Source: Paraburkholderia sp. BL25I1N1 | GTDB lineage: Bacteria; Pseudomonadota; Gammaproteobacteria; Burkholderiales; Burkholderiaceae | Direction of reading: 5' to 3' | Assembly: GCF_003002025.1 (NCBI RefSeq) | Contig: NZ_PVZB01000001.1 | Location: 124,001-188,000 of the forward strand | Length of the DNA stretch: 64,000 nucleotides | Shown here: positions 17,403 through 25,870 of the stretch, one piece after another | Layout of the letters: each line of letters starts with the position of its first letter | How positions within the stretch are numbered: position 1 is the stretch's first letter | Notes under the pieces: model-generated | Told to the model about the DNA's origin: nothing | Database searches by the model: none | What the model saw: only the letters and a program-made list of their open reading frames with translations | Program-made: the position numbers and the translations under genes

Positions 17403-18929
17403 ATGTCTAGCCGTACAGCGACGGCCCTTTGGACGCAGCGTTTCCAGCGTCCGAGCGACTCGAACATGAGCCTGCAAGGGCAGATTCGCCAGATGCTGGT
17501 GGCTGCGATTCTGGACGGCCAACTGCCGCCGAAGACCGCGTTGCCGTCCAGCCGGGAACTGGCCGATCAACTGAGCGTCGCGAGAAATACGGTCGTGCTG
17601 GCGTACCAGCAACTCGTGGAGGAGGGCTATCTGATTTCCCGCGAGCGCAGCGGGCACTTCGTCAATCCGGCGATGCTGGAGGGGCGGCACGGCTTCAAGG
17701 CGGCGCAGACGCTGCCCGGCAGCGAGCAGGAGCACGCGCCCGCGCGCCCCGATTGGGGCCAGCGCGTGCAACGTCGGCCGTCCGCGCAGCGCAATATCGT
17801 CAAGCCGGGCAACTGGCAGGATTACGAATATCCCTTTATCTATGGGCAATTCGACCAGTCGCTCTTTCCGACCAACGACTGGCGGGAATGCTGCATGAGG
17901 GCGCTGTCGGTGATGGAGATCCGCAACTGGGCGCCTGACCTGATCGGCCGCGACGACGACACGCTGATCCAGCAGATCCGCACGCGCGTGCTGCCACGGC
18001 GCGGCGTGTTTGCGATGCCGGACGAGATCGTCATCACAATCGGCTGTCAGCAGGCGTTATATCTGATCGCCGATCTGCTCGCGCGTGAGCGCACCACGGT
18101 GGGATTCGAAAACCCGGGTTATCCGGACGCGCGCAATATCTTCGAGAACCGCAACGCGCAACTGATACCGCTGCCGGTCGATGAGCGTGGCGTGCGCCCC
18201 GTTGAAGACGCGCACCTGTTCGCCCAATGCGACTATGTCTACGTGACGCCGAGCCACCAATGCCCGACCACGGCCACCATGCCGATCGAACGCCGGCATG
18301 CGTTGCTGGAACTGGCGCAGAAGCACGACTTCGTGCTGATCGAAGACGACTACGAGAGCGAGAACAACTTCTCGGGTTTGCCGCATCCGGCGCTCAAGAG
18401 TCTGGATAAGGCTGACCGCGTGATCTACATCGGCAGTCTGTCGAAGACGTTCGCGCCCGGCTTGCGGCTCGGCTATATCGTCGGTCCGCGCGAACTGGTG
18501 CAGGAATTGCGCGCGTTGCGCCGGCTCATGGTGCGGCATCCGGCGGCGTACATTCAGCGTGCGTTCGCGACGTTTCTCTCGCTCGGCCATCACGACGCGC
18601 TGCTGCGCCGATTGGCCCACGCTTATCGCGAGCGCGCGCTGGCGCTGATGGCGGCGCTCGATACGTACCTGCCCGAAGCGCGCCACATCCCGATCACGGG
18701 CGGGGCGTCGTGCTGGGTGGAAGGTCCGCCCTGGCTCGACGCCGTGCGTCTTGCCGACGACGCCGAACAGCACGGCATCCTGATCGAACTGGGCGGCGTG
18801 TTCTTCATGGACGGCCTGGAGCAGAAGAACTGCTTCCGGATGGGCTTCTCGGCGATCAAGCTCGACAAGATCGACGTCGGCGTGCGCCTGCTGGCCGAAC
18901 TCGTGCGCAAGCAGAAGCCGGCGCTTTAA
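17403..18929 (+). CDS. tauR: MocR-family (GntR-aminotransferase fusion) regulator, probable TauR
   Basis: A 508-residue fusion of an N-terminal GntR winged helix (residues ~20-90, SSRELADQLSVARNTVVLAYQ) with a class-I aminotransferase-like domain (residues ~125-500). The PLP lysine region is YIGSLSKTFAPGLRLGYI, with a conserved EDDYESE just before. The ATG at 17403 follows GGGAGGA. MocR protein TauR activates taurine genes using taurine and PLP, and divergence from tauABC supports the same job here. Confidence 0.85.
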   Translation: MSSRTATALWTQRFQRPSDSNMSLQGQIRQMLVAAILDGQLPPKTALPSSRELADQLSVARNTVVLAYQQLVEEGYLISRERSGHFVNPAMLEGRHGFKAAQTLPGSEQEHAPARPDWGQRVQRRPSAQRNIVKPGNWQDYEYPFIYGQFDQSLFPTNDWRECCMRALSVMEIRNWAPDLIGRDDDTLIQQIRTRVLPRRGVFAMPDEIVITIGCQQALYLIADLLARERTTVGFENPGYPDARNIFENRNAQLIPLPVDERGVRPVEDAHLFAQCDYVYVTPSHQCPTTATMPIERRHALLELAQKHDFVLIEDDYESENNFSGLPHPALKSLDKADRVIYIGSLSKTFAPGLRLGYIVGPRELVQELRALRRLMVRHPAAYIQRAFATFLSLGHHDALLRRLAHAYRERALALMAALDTYLPEARHIPITGGASCWVEGPPWLDAVRLADDAEQHGILIELGGVFFMDGLEQKNCFRMGFSAIKLDKIDVGVRLLAELVRKQKPAL

Positions 18930-18971
18930 CCGCGTCCGAAGTCAAAGATGCGCGTTAAGAGCGCCAACGCA

Positions 18972-19853
18972 TCAGAAGGTTGCGGCGAGTTCCCTGGCGG
19001 CCTCCTGAAGGCGCGGCACGAATTCGAGCGCGCGTGAGAGCGGCGCGCGCGAAACCGGCGCATGCACGGCGATCGCCGCGATACAGGTGCCGTTCGCATC
19101 GACCACGGGCGCCGCCACGCACACGATGCCGGCCAGAAACTCTTCGTTATCGATCGCGATGCGCTTGTGCGCGGTGCGGTCGAGTTCCGCTTCCAGTAAT
19201 TCCGGATCGGTGATGGTGTTTTGCGTGAAGCGTTCGAGCTTCAGCGCGCGCACGAGCGCCGAGCGCTGTTCACGCGGCAGCATGGAGAGCAGCAGCTTGC
19301 CGCTCGCGCTGCAATACGCGGGGACGTGCGAACCGGGTTTGAGATCGAGGCGCAGCGGCCACGGCGCTTCCATGCGGTCGAGGTACAGCACCTCGGTTTC
19401 ATGCAGCATGGTGAGATTGCAGGTCTCGCCGAGATCGGCCACCAGACGCGCGAGGATCGCATGACGCAGGCGCCGCGCGCCGGAATGCATCACGACGCCC
19501 AACGCGAGCTGCGCGAGCCGAGGCCCGATCACGTACGCGTTCTTCTGGCCAGGCTCGCGGATCACCAGACCGCCCGCCTCCAGCGAAGCCAGCATGCGAT
19601 GCAGCGACGCCTTGGGCAGCGCGACATCTTGCGCGATGTCGGCAAGCGAAACCGGGCCGTCCGTGTTGACGAGGTGTTCGAGCAACGCAAACGCGCGCAG
19701 CGTCGGAGTGTCCGCTTTGGTCATGCCTGCCGTTCCGGAAAATGGATCGGCGTCATTGTACAACTCGGCTTCGGGTCGTCCGGCCTTGGCGCCGCAGGCC
19801 GGGGACTCTGCCGTGTCTAACGGATCGCTCATGGGAAAGGCCTCAGCGCTCAT
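18972..19853 (-). CDS. IclR-family regulator
   Basis: A 293-residue IclR protein with a ~45-residue non-conserved N-terminal extension before the winged helix (FALLEHLVNTDGPVSLADIA). The ligand domain contains GETCNLTMLHETEVLYLDRM and HVPAYCSASGKLLLSM. Translation from ATG 19853 would overlap the preceding IclR gene by 11 bp; ATG 19832 is an alternative start. It is a tandem paralogue of the next gene and of SauR. Its target is unknown; isethionate genes or xsc are the best guesses. Confidence 0.85.
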   Translation of the reverse strand: MSAEAFPMSDPLDTAESPACGAKAGRPEAELYNDADPFSGTAGMTKADTPTLRAFALLEHLVNTDGPVSLADIAQDVALPKASLHRMLASLEAGGLVIREPGQKNAYVIGPRLAQLALGVVMHSGARRLRHAILARLVADLGETCNLTMLHETEVLYLDRMEAPWPLRLDLKPGSHVPAYCSASGKLLLSMLPREQRSALVRALKLERFTQNTITDPELLEAELDRTAHKRIAIDNEEFLAGIVCVAAPVVDANGTCIAAIAVHAPVSRAPLSRALEFVPRLQEAARELAATF

Positions 19854-20679
19854 GGTACGGATGCTCCGTGGAAGGGCCGGCGGATAACAGCGGTGCGAGC
19901 TTCAGCGCCGCGTCCTTGAGTCTCGGCACGGCCTTCAGCAGGTCGTTCAGACTCGCGCGCGCGGTCGGCGCGTGAATCGCCAGCGCGGCGAGCACGTGCC
20001 CATTGCCGGCATCGCGCACCGGCACCGCGACCGCCACCATGCCGCGCACCAGTTCCTCGTTGTCGATGCCGATCCCGCGCACCGCGAGCCGGTCGAGTTC
20101 CGCTTCAAGCAGATTCAGTTCCGTCAGCGTGCCTTGCGTTTTGCGCTCCAGCGTCAGCCGCGCGAGCACGGGACGGCGTTCAGCCGGCGGCATCTGCGAG
20201 AGGAACAGCTTGCCGCTTGCGGTGCAATGCAGCGGCACGCGCGTGCCGGGCTGCAGATGCAGGCGCAATGGCTCGGCGGTCTCCACGCGCTCCAGATAGA
20301 GGACAGTGTCGCGGTCGAGCGCGGTGAGGTTGCAAGTCTCGCCGAGCGTATCCACCAGTGAGCGCAGCACCGAACGGCAGGCTCGCCCGAACGTGTTATT
20401 CGACAGCGTGGTGAGCGCGAGCTGCGCCGCCTTCGGGCCCAGCGTGATGCCGCGATCCGTGCCGCGCGAATCGGGCAGATGCGTTACGTAGCCCTGCACT
20501 TCGAGCGATTCGATCAGCCGCATCAGCGTGGCCTTGGGAATGTGCAGGCGCAGCGAGAGTTGCGAAAGCGAAGACGGCTGTCCCGCGGCCGCGAGCTGCT
20601 CGAGCACCGCCAATGCGCGCAGCGCCCGTGAATCCTCGGCGAGAGGTTCACCGCGTGGGGACGAGCAGGGTGCTTGCAT
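19843..20679 (-). CDS. iseR: IclR-family regulator, probable IseR
   Basis: A 278-residue IclR protein. The winged helix spans residues ~20-80 (SSLSQLSLRLHIPKATLMRL) and the effector domain carries GETCNLTALDRDTVLYLERV and RVPLHCTASGKLFLSQ. It is transcribed divergently from the GMC dehydrogenase, with palindromes in the 205-bp gap. IclR regulators called IseR accompany iseJ/iseU isethionate genes in related bacteria, which is the basis of the name. Confidence 0.7.
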   Translation of the reverse strand: MQAPCSSPRGEPLAEDSRALRALAVLEQLAAAGQPSSLSQLSLRLHIPKATLMRLIESLEVQGYVTHLPDSRGTDRGITLGPKAAQLALTTLSNNTFGRACRSVLRSLVDTLGETCNLTALDRDTVLYLERVETAEPLRLHLQPGTRVPLHCTASGKLFLSQMPPAERRPVLARLTLERKTQGTLTELNLLEAELDRLAVRGIGIDNEELVRGMVAVAVPVRDAGNGHVLAALAIHAPTARASLNDLLKAVPRLKDAALKLAPLLSAGPSTEHPYHER

Positions 20680-20754
20680 ACGCTTCCTTGCGGTCGATCA
20701 GTGGCTGTCCAGCGTCCGCGTACGTTGCGCGGGTCGGCCGGTCATTTCCGAAAG

Positions 20755-20820
20755 TGAAACAAAAAGCGCTGTTTCTGTTTCAGATGAGCCGATACTAGCG
20801 GGAATTTCTTGATCAGGAAA
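20755..20820. promoter_or_regulatory. palindromes between iseR and iseJ
   Basis: TGAAACA-N14-TGTTTCA (20755-20782) is a perfect 7-bp inverted repeat, and TTTCTTGATCAGGAAA (20805-20820) is a 16-bp near-palindrome with one mismatched pair. Both lie in the divergent gap and suit a dimeric IclR regulator. Confidence 0.5.
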
Positions 20821-20884
20821 CGGGCTGAACATAAATTTCAACGAAACATACCGTTTTTTATAAAACATGCAGGAGACAGGTCAC

Positions 20885-22540
20885 ATGGCAGACCGATTCG
20901 ACTTCGTCGTCGTCGGCGCGGGATCCGCGGGTTGCGTGCTGGCGAACCGGCTTTCCGAAGGCGGCCGCTACTCGGTGTGTCTACTCGAAGCCGGTCCCGC
21001 CGACCGCTTCATGTGGATTCATATCCCCATCGGCTATGGCAAGACGATGTTTCACCCGGTCTACAACTGGGGCTTCTATACCGATCCTGATCCGAACATG
21101 CACAATCGCCGGCTCTATTGGCCGCGTGGCCGCACGCTGGGCGGCAGCAGTTCGATCAACGGTCTGATCTATGTGCGTGGACAGCGGGACGATTACGACA
21201 ACTGGGCACGGCTCGGCAATCGCGGCTGGAGCTGGCAAGATTGCCTGCCGTATTTCAAGCGATTGGAACATAACGAACTGGGCGAAGGTCCGACGCGCGG
21301 TGTCGACGGACCGTTGTGGGCTTCGACGATCAAGCAGCGCCACGAACTGGTCGACGCGTTTGTCGCGGCCTCGAATTCGTTAGGCGTGGCAAGCATCGAC
21401 GACTTCAATACGGGCGATCAGGAAGGCGTCGGCTACTATCAGCTCACCACCCGCCGCGGGTTTCGCTGCTCGACGGCCGTGGCTTATCTCAAACCCGCGC
21501 GGCAGCGGCAGAACCTGCACGTGGAAACCGATGCGATGGCTTCGAAGATTCTCTTCGAAGGCACCCGCGCCTGTGGCGTGCAGTATCGGCAACACGGCGA
21601 GTTGCGCGAAGTGCGCGCCAATCGCGAAGTGATCCTGACGGCCGGCGCATTGCAGTCGCCGCAATTGCTGCAACTGTCCGGCGTGGGGGCGGCCGCGCTG
21701 CTGCGCGAGTTCGGCATTCCCGTGGTGGCCAATCGCGCGGGCGTCGGCGAGAACCTGCAGGACCATCTGCAAATCCGTCTGATCTATGAAGTGACGAAGC
21801 CGATCACGACCAACGATCAACTGCGTTCATGGACGGGGCGCGCGAAGATGGGCCTGCAATGGGCGCTGATGCGCAGCGGCCCGCTCGCGGTCGGCATCAA
21901 CCAGGGCGGCATGTTCTGTCGCGCCCTGCCTGAAGAATCGGCGACGCCGGATATCCAGTTCCACTTCTCCACGTTGTCGGCGGACTCCGCTGGTGGCAAC
22001 GTCCACGATTTTCCCGGCTGCACTTACTCGATCTGCCAGTTGCGCCCCGAATCGCGCGGCGTGGTGCGTATTCGCAGTGCCGATCCGCGTGAGGCGCCGT
22101 CCATTCAGCCCAACTATCTGGACACCGATCTGGACCGACGCACGACCGTTGCCGGCGTGCGTTTCGCGCGCCGCGTCGCGGCGGCGCAACCGATGGCCGG
22201 GCTGATGAAACGCGAGGTGCGGCCGGGCGCGGACGCACAGACGGACGACGAACTGCTCGATTTCTGCCGGGAGTATGGGCAGACAATTTTCCACCCATCT
22301 GGTACAGCGAAGATGGGAACGGCGGGCGATCCGCTCGCGGTGGTCGATGAACATTTGCGCGTGTACGGTACGCAAGGGCTGCGCGTGGTGGATTGCTCGA
22401 TCATGCCGACGCTCGTGTCGGGCAATACGAACGTGCCGATCGTGATGGTGGCTGAAAAAGCGTCGGACATGATTCTGCACGACGCAAGCGGCGTCGATCG
22501 AGGTGTGGCGACGACGCCCGCGGCGAAAGTGGCCGCTTGA
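20885..22540 (+). CDS. iseJ: GMC-family flavoprotein dehydrogenase, probable isethionate dehydrogenase IseJ
   Basis: A 551-residue GMC oxidoreductase. FAD motif FVVVGAGSAGCVLANRL is at the N-terminus, signature 1 is GGSSSINGLIYVRGQ (near residue 85), signature 2 is GALQSPQLLQLSGVG (near 258), and the catalytic His lies in FHPSGTAKMG (near 475). ATG 20885 is chosen over 20867 because AGGAG lies nine bases before it. Choline-dehydrogenase-like enzymes of this type oxidise isethionate to sulfoacetaldehyde, feeding Xsc. The GMC family is certain; the substrate is inferred from IclR and MFS neighbours and xsc. Confidence 0.72.
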   Translation: MADRFDFVVVGAGSAGCVLANRLSEGGRYSVCLLEAGPADRFMWIHIPIGYGKTMFHPVYNWGFYTDPDPNMHNRRLYWPRGRTLGGSSSINGLIYVRGQRDDYDNWARLGNRGWSWQDCLPYFKRLEHNELGEGPTRGVDGPLWASTIKQRHELVDAFVAASNSLGVASIDDFNTGDQEGVGYYQLTTRRGFRCSTAVAYLKPARQRQNLHVETDAMASKILFEGTRACGVQYRQHGELREVRANREVILTAGALQSPQLLQLSGVGAAALLREFGIPVVANRAGVGENLQDHLQIRLIYEVTKPITTNDQLRSWTGRAKMGLQWALMRSGPLAVGINQGGMFCRALPEESATPDIQFHFSTLSADSAGGNVHDFPGCTYSICQLRPESRGVVRIRSADPREAPSIQPNYLDTDLDRRTTVAGVRFARRVAAAQPMAGLMKREVRPGADAQTDDELLDFCREYGQTIFHPSGTAKMGTAGDPLAVVDEHLRVYGTQGLRVVDCSIMPTLVSGNTNVPIVMVAEKASDMILHDASGVDRGVATTPAAKVAA

Positions 22541-22730
22541 TCCAGCAAATGAAGTAGCAAGCGCAGAACGACGGCGGGCGATGTCCGCCGTAATACGCAG
22601 CCGCGCAATGTCCGGTGAACGGATGGACCGCGGTCTGCACATAAACCGCCCCGGAGGAGACAACTGGGGTTATCGGCCGGGTACGCGTGTCGATACGCGC
22701 GGCATGGCCGTCCATTGAGGAGCTGCTGCT

Positions 22731-24041
22731 ATGGCAATCGATCCCCGCGCTATCCGGCGCGTTGCGTTCGCCAGTGTGATCGGCGCAACCGTCGAATGGT
22801 ATGACTTTTTTCTTTACGGCGTGGTCGCCGGCATCGTATTCAACAAGCTCTATTTTCCCGCCAGCGATCCGCTCGTATCGACGCTGCTCGCGTACTCGAC
22901 CTTCGCAGTGGGTTTCGTGACGCGGCCTTTGGGCGGCGTGATATTCGGCCACTTCGGCGACCGGATCGGCCGTAAGTCTGCGTTGATTCTGACGCTCATC
23001 ATCATGGGGATATCGACGGCAGGCGTCGCGTTCGTTCCCACCTACGCGCAGATCGGCATCTGGGCGCCGATCCTGTTGTTGTCGCTGCGCGTGCTGCAGG
23101 GGATCGGGCTCGGCGGCGAATGGGGCGGCGCGGTGCTGATGGCCTATGAATACGCGCCACCTGAAAAACGCGGCCTGTACGCGAGCCTGCCGCAGATCGG
23201 TTTGTCGATCGGACTTTGTCTCGCATCCGGGATGGTCGCGGCGCTCTCACGCTTATTGCCCGAGACGGCCTTTCTGTCGTGGGGCTGGCGGATCGCGTTC
23301 GGTGCATCGCTCGGTCTCGTTCTGATCGGTCTGTACATTCGCGCCAAGGTGATGGAGACGCCCGAATTTCTCGCGCTCAAACGCAATCGGCGCGAAGCGA
23401 AGATTCCGTTCGTGGACATGATCACGCGCTATCGCGGCGCCGTGGTGCTCGGCATGGGCGCGCGTTATATCGACGGCGTGTTCTTCAATATCTTCGCCGT
23501 GTTCTCGATCGGCTACCTCACGCAACATGTGTCGATGAGCCGCACCGATGCGTTGCTCGGCGTGATGATCGCGGCCGGCGTGATGTGCTTTTTCATCCCG
23601 CTGTTCGGCAGCATGTCCGATAAGCTCGGCCGCGCGCGCGTGTATTTCTGGGGCTCGCTGATTTGCGGCGTGTCGGTGTTTCCGGCTTTCTGGCTCATTG
23701 AAATGCAGCCGGCCAACACGCTGTTGATCTGGGCGGCCATCGTGGTGCCGTTCGGCATTTTCTACGCGATGGTGTACGGCCCGGAGGCGGCATTGTTTGC
23801 CGAACTGTTCGACGCCGAAGTGCGCTACACGGGTATCTCGTTCGTGTATCAGTTCTCGGGTATCTTCGCGAGCGGCCTCACGCCGATCATCGCGACGATC
23901 CTGATGCGGCTGAATGGCGGCAAGCCATGGACCGTGTGCGCGTATGTGCTGTTCTCGGCTTTGATATCGGCGCTGTCGGTGCGGGCTATAGAGAGGAAGC
24001 GGGCGGGTGGGTTCGATGCGGTGGTGCATGCGCGGTCGTGA
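22731..24041 (+). CDS. iseU: MFS metabolite:proton symporter, probable isethionate importer IseU
   Basis: A 436-residue, ~12-helix MFS transporter of the metabolite:H+ symporter (ProP/ShiA/KgtP) group. Visible signatures are FASVIGATVEWYDFFLYG at the N-terminus, the loop FGHFGDRIGRK after helix 2, and GLGGEWGGAVLM in the middle. The ATG follows GAGGAG. It is 190 bp after the GMC dehydrogenase in the same direction, matching iseJ-iseU neighbourhoods. Isethionate uptake is inferred. Confidence 0.72.
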   Translation: MAIDPRAIRRVAFASVIGATVEWYDFFLYGVVAGIVFNKLYFPASDPLVSTLLAYSTFAVGFVTRPLGGVIFGHFGDRIGRKSALILTLIIMGISTAGVAFVPTYAQIGIWAPILLLSLRVLQGIGLGGEWGGAVLMAYEYAPPEKRGLYASLPQIGLSIGLCLASGMVAALSRLLPETAFLSWGWRIAFGASLGLVLIGLYIRAKVMETPEFLALKRNRREAKIPFVDMITRYRGAVVLGMGARYIDGVFFNIFAVFSIGYLTQHVSMSRTDALLGVMIAAGVMCFFIPLFGSMSDKLGRARVYFWGSLICGVSVFPAFWLIEMQPANTLLIWAAIVVPFGIFYAMVYGPEAALFAELFDAEVRYTGISFVYQFSGIFASGLTPIIATILMRLNGGKPWTVCAYVLFSALISALSVRAIERKRAGGFDAVVHARS

Positions 24042-24160
24042 TCTCGCAGGGTGAACGCCGACCGACGCCCATCCCTCTCTACAATCGCTGACACGTGGGC
24101 GAGCGATCGAGACCGGTGCGGTGGTCCCGAAACTGCATCTCGGTTGCTCGCTGGTTGAAG

Positions 24161-24538
24161 CTAGACGGTTAAAACGAGTTCGCTGTATTTCGACAGATGG
24201 CCGTCGGCACTGATGAGCCGCAACGGTTCCGCCATGGCCTGCGCAACGAGAATCCGGTCAAACGGATCACGATGGATGTCCGGCAGATTGCGAACCATCG
24301 CCGCATGTGCAGCCTTGACTGGCAGTTCAGAAAATCCGCTCGCCTCGATTTCGGCAACGAGCTGATCGATGTCCGCGTCGAGTTTGCCGAGCCCCACCTT
24401 GATCGATGCCTCCCAGATGCTCGCGGCGCTGACGAACACTTCGTCGGCATCGAGAATGATCTTGCGCGCGGCTGCGCTCAATTTCGGATCGTCCGTGACC
24501 GCCCAGAGGTAGATATGCGTGTCAAGAAGTACGCGCAT
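24161..24538 (-). CDS. vapC: PIN-domain toxin, VapC type
   Basis: A 125-residue PIN protein. The acidic metal-binding residues are seen in RVLLDTHIYLW (Asp6), the Glu of ASIWEASIKVGLG, and the Asp pair in DPFDRILVAQA. Its ATG overlaps the antitoxin stop (TGATG). VapC toxins are RNases that usually cut tRNA or rRNA and are neutralised by the partner antitoxin. Confidence 0.88.
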   Translation of the reverse strand: MRVLLDTHIYLWAVTDDPKLSAAARKIILDADEVFVSAASIWEASIKVGLGKLDADIDQLVAEIEASGFSELPVKAAHAAMVRNLPDIHRDPFDRILVAQAMAEPLRLISADGHLSKYSELVLTV

Positions 24539-24768
24539 CAATTGCCCTCGAATGCTGCGATAACGTCATCAGGCAAAGGCGCGTCAAAGTCATCCGCGAT
24601 GCGTACCGCGCCCTTGAGGGCGCCAAAGCGCCGAGCAGGCTTTGTGATCGAGACCAGCCGTGCCGTCGGCTTTCCGGCTTTTGCGATCAGAATTTCCTCG
24701 CCGCCGGCCGCCGCGTCGACCAACCGCGAAAAATTCGTTTTCGCTTCGTGAATATTGACAGTCAACAT
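24538..24768 (-). CDS. vapB: Phd/YefM-family antitoxin
   Basis: A 76-residue antitoxin starting MLTVNIHEAKTNFSRLVDA, the typical Phd/YefM DNA-binding fold, with a variable charged C-terminus that would bind the toxin. ATG 24766-24768 is preceded by AGGAGC. It is the first gene of the toxin-antitoxin operon and likely represses it at the palindrome directly upstream. Confidence 0.85.
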   Translation of the reverse strand: MLTVNIHEAKTNFSRLVDAAAGGEEILIAKAGKPTARLVSITKPARRFGALKGAVRIADDFDAPLPDDVIAAFEGN

Positions 24769-24780
24769 GATAGCTCCTAG

Positions 24781-24803
24781 TGGACTAAGTCCATGTTAGT
24801 CCA
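24781..24803 (-). promoter_or_regulatory. toxin-antitoxin operator
   Basis: TGGACT-A-AGTCCA (24781-24793) is a 6-bp inverted repeat around one base. A further half-site TAGTCCA (24797-24803) follows. The cluster lies immediately upstream of the antitoxin ribosome site, where Phd-type autorepressors bind. Confidence 0.6.
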
Positions 24804-24901
24804 TTAGCGTTCTCCGGTCAATCCGCTCATGAAACGTCCTGCCCACGCCGCTTCATGAAGCCGCGCCATATACGCGTACGTCCTCGCGGTTTTCAGCGGC
24901 G

Positions 24902-25666
24902 TCACTCTTGAAACGTCTTCGCCGTCTCTTCTGCCGCGTGGCGCAAATCAGGCACGAACGCGAGCAGATCGTCGAGCGTGACTCTGCCCACCGGCGCCTG
25001 CACGGCAATCGCCGCGCAGGCGCGATTGCGATCCAGCATCACCGGCACGGCAATGGCGATCAGCCCTTGCAGATGTTCCTGGTTGTTGATCGCGAGCAAC
25101 CGCCGCCGCGTGGCGGTCAATTCCTTGCGCAGTGCGTCGCGATCGGTGATCGTCCGTTCCGAATAGCCGCGCAGCGGCAGCGTCTCGATCACGCGTTCGC
25201 GCCGGTCTTTCGGCAGAAAGCTCAGCAGCAGTTTGCCGCTCGCCGAGCAATGCAGCGGCACATGCGAACCCGGCTGCAAATGCATGCGCAGCGGCCATTC
25301 GGTTTCTACACGATCCACGTAGACGACATCGTTGCCTGACAGCATGGTCAGATTGCAGGTCTCGCCGATTTTCGCCACCAGTTGTTCGAGCAGCACGTGA
25401 CGCGCGGCGGCCGGTCCCGCATGCATCAGCACATTGACCGCGAGCATGCGCACGCGTGGCGAACATTCGTAAAGACGATCACCCGCGCCGCGCGTGACGA
25501 GCCACGCATCCATCAATTGCACGAGGATGCGGTGAACGGTCTGCTTGGGCAGGCCGAGCGCATTGACGAGCTCGGTCATCGAGAGCGGGCTGCCCGCTTC
25601 GGCCAGCGTTTCGAGTACACGAAACGCGCGCACTGCAGCTGCATTCGACTGGTTCGATGTCGACAT
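24902..25666 (-). CDS. sauR: IclR-family regulator SauR
   Basis: A 254-residue IclR protein: winged helix at residues ~10-70 (SMTELVNALGLPKQTVHRIL), effector domain with GETCNLTMLSGNDVVYVDRV and HVPLHCSASGKLLLSFL. It is divergent from sauS, as in the sulfoacetate cluster sauRSTU described for Cupriavidus necator. Probable regulator of sauSTU acting at the 9-bp inverted repeat just before sauS. Confidence 0.82.
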   Translation of the reverse strand: MSTSNQSNAAAVRAFRVLETLAEAGSPLSMTELVNALGLPKQTVHRILVQLMDAWLVTRGAGDRLYECSPRVRMLAVNVLMHAGPAAARHVLLEQLVAKIGETCNLTMLSGNDVVYVDRVETEWPLRMHLQPGSHVPLHCSASGKLLLSFLPKDRRERVIETLPLRGYSERTITDRDALRKELTATRRRLLAINNQEHLQGLIAIAVPVMLDRNRACAAIAVQAPVGRVTLDDLLAFVPDLRHAAEETAKTFQE

Positions 25667-25823
25667 CCCACTCCCGCGCCTGTGTATTCACAGTGTTGAT
25701 TTTGCATCGACTTCATTGCTTTTCGGGACTGTGGAAAGTACCGAATTTTGCATTTTCCGATGCTGGCGAACCCACTGCGATGGATAGCTCGAAAAACGGG
25801 ACTTCGCCATCAGCGCGGCTGGC

Positions 25824-25850
25824 TAGATTGATAGCACTGCAATCAATCTA
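25824..25850 (+). promoter_or_regulatory. probable SauR operator
   Basis: TAGATTGAT (25824-25832) and ATCAATCTA (25842-25850) are perfect 9-bp inverted arms with a 9-base spacer, ending 20 bp before the sauS start. In the same gap ATTTTGCAT is repeated at 25699-25707 and 25745-25753, and CTGTG-TATT-CACAG lies at 25680-25693. Confidence 0.6.
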
Positions 25851-25870
25851 TTCACGCGGAGCGAACCCAT

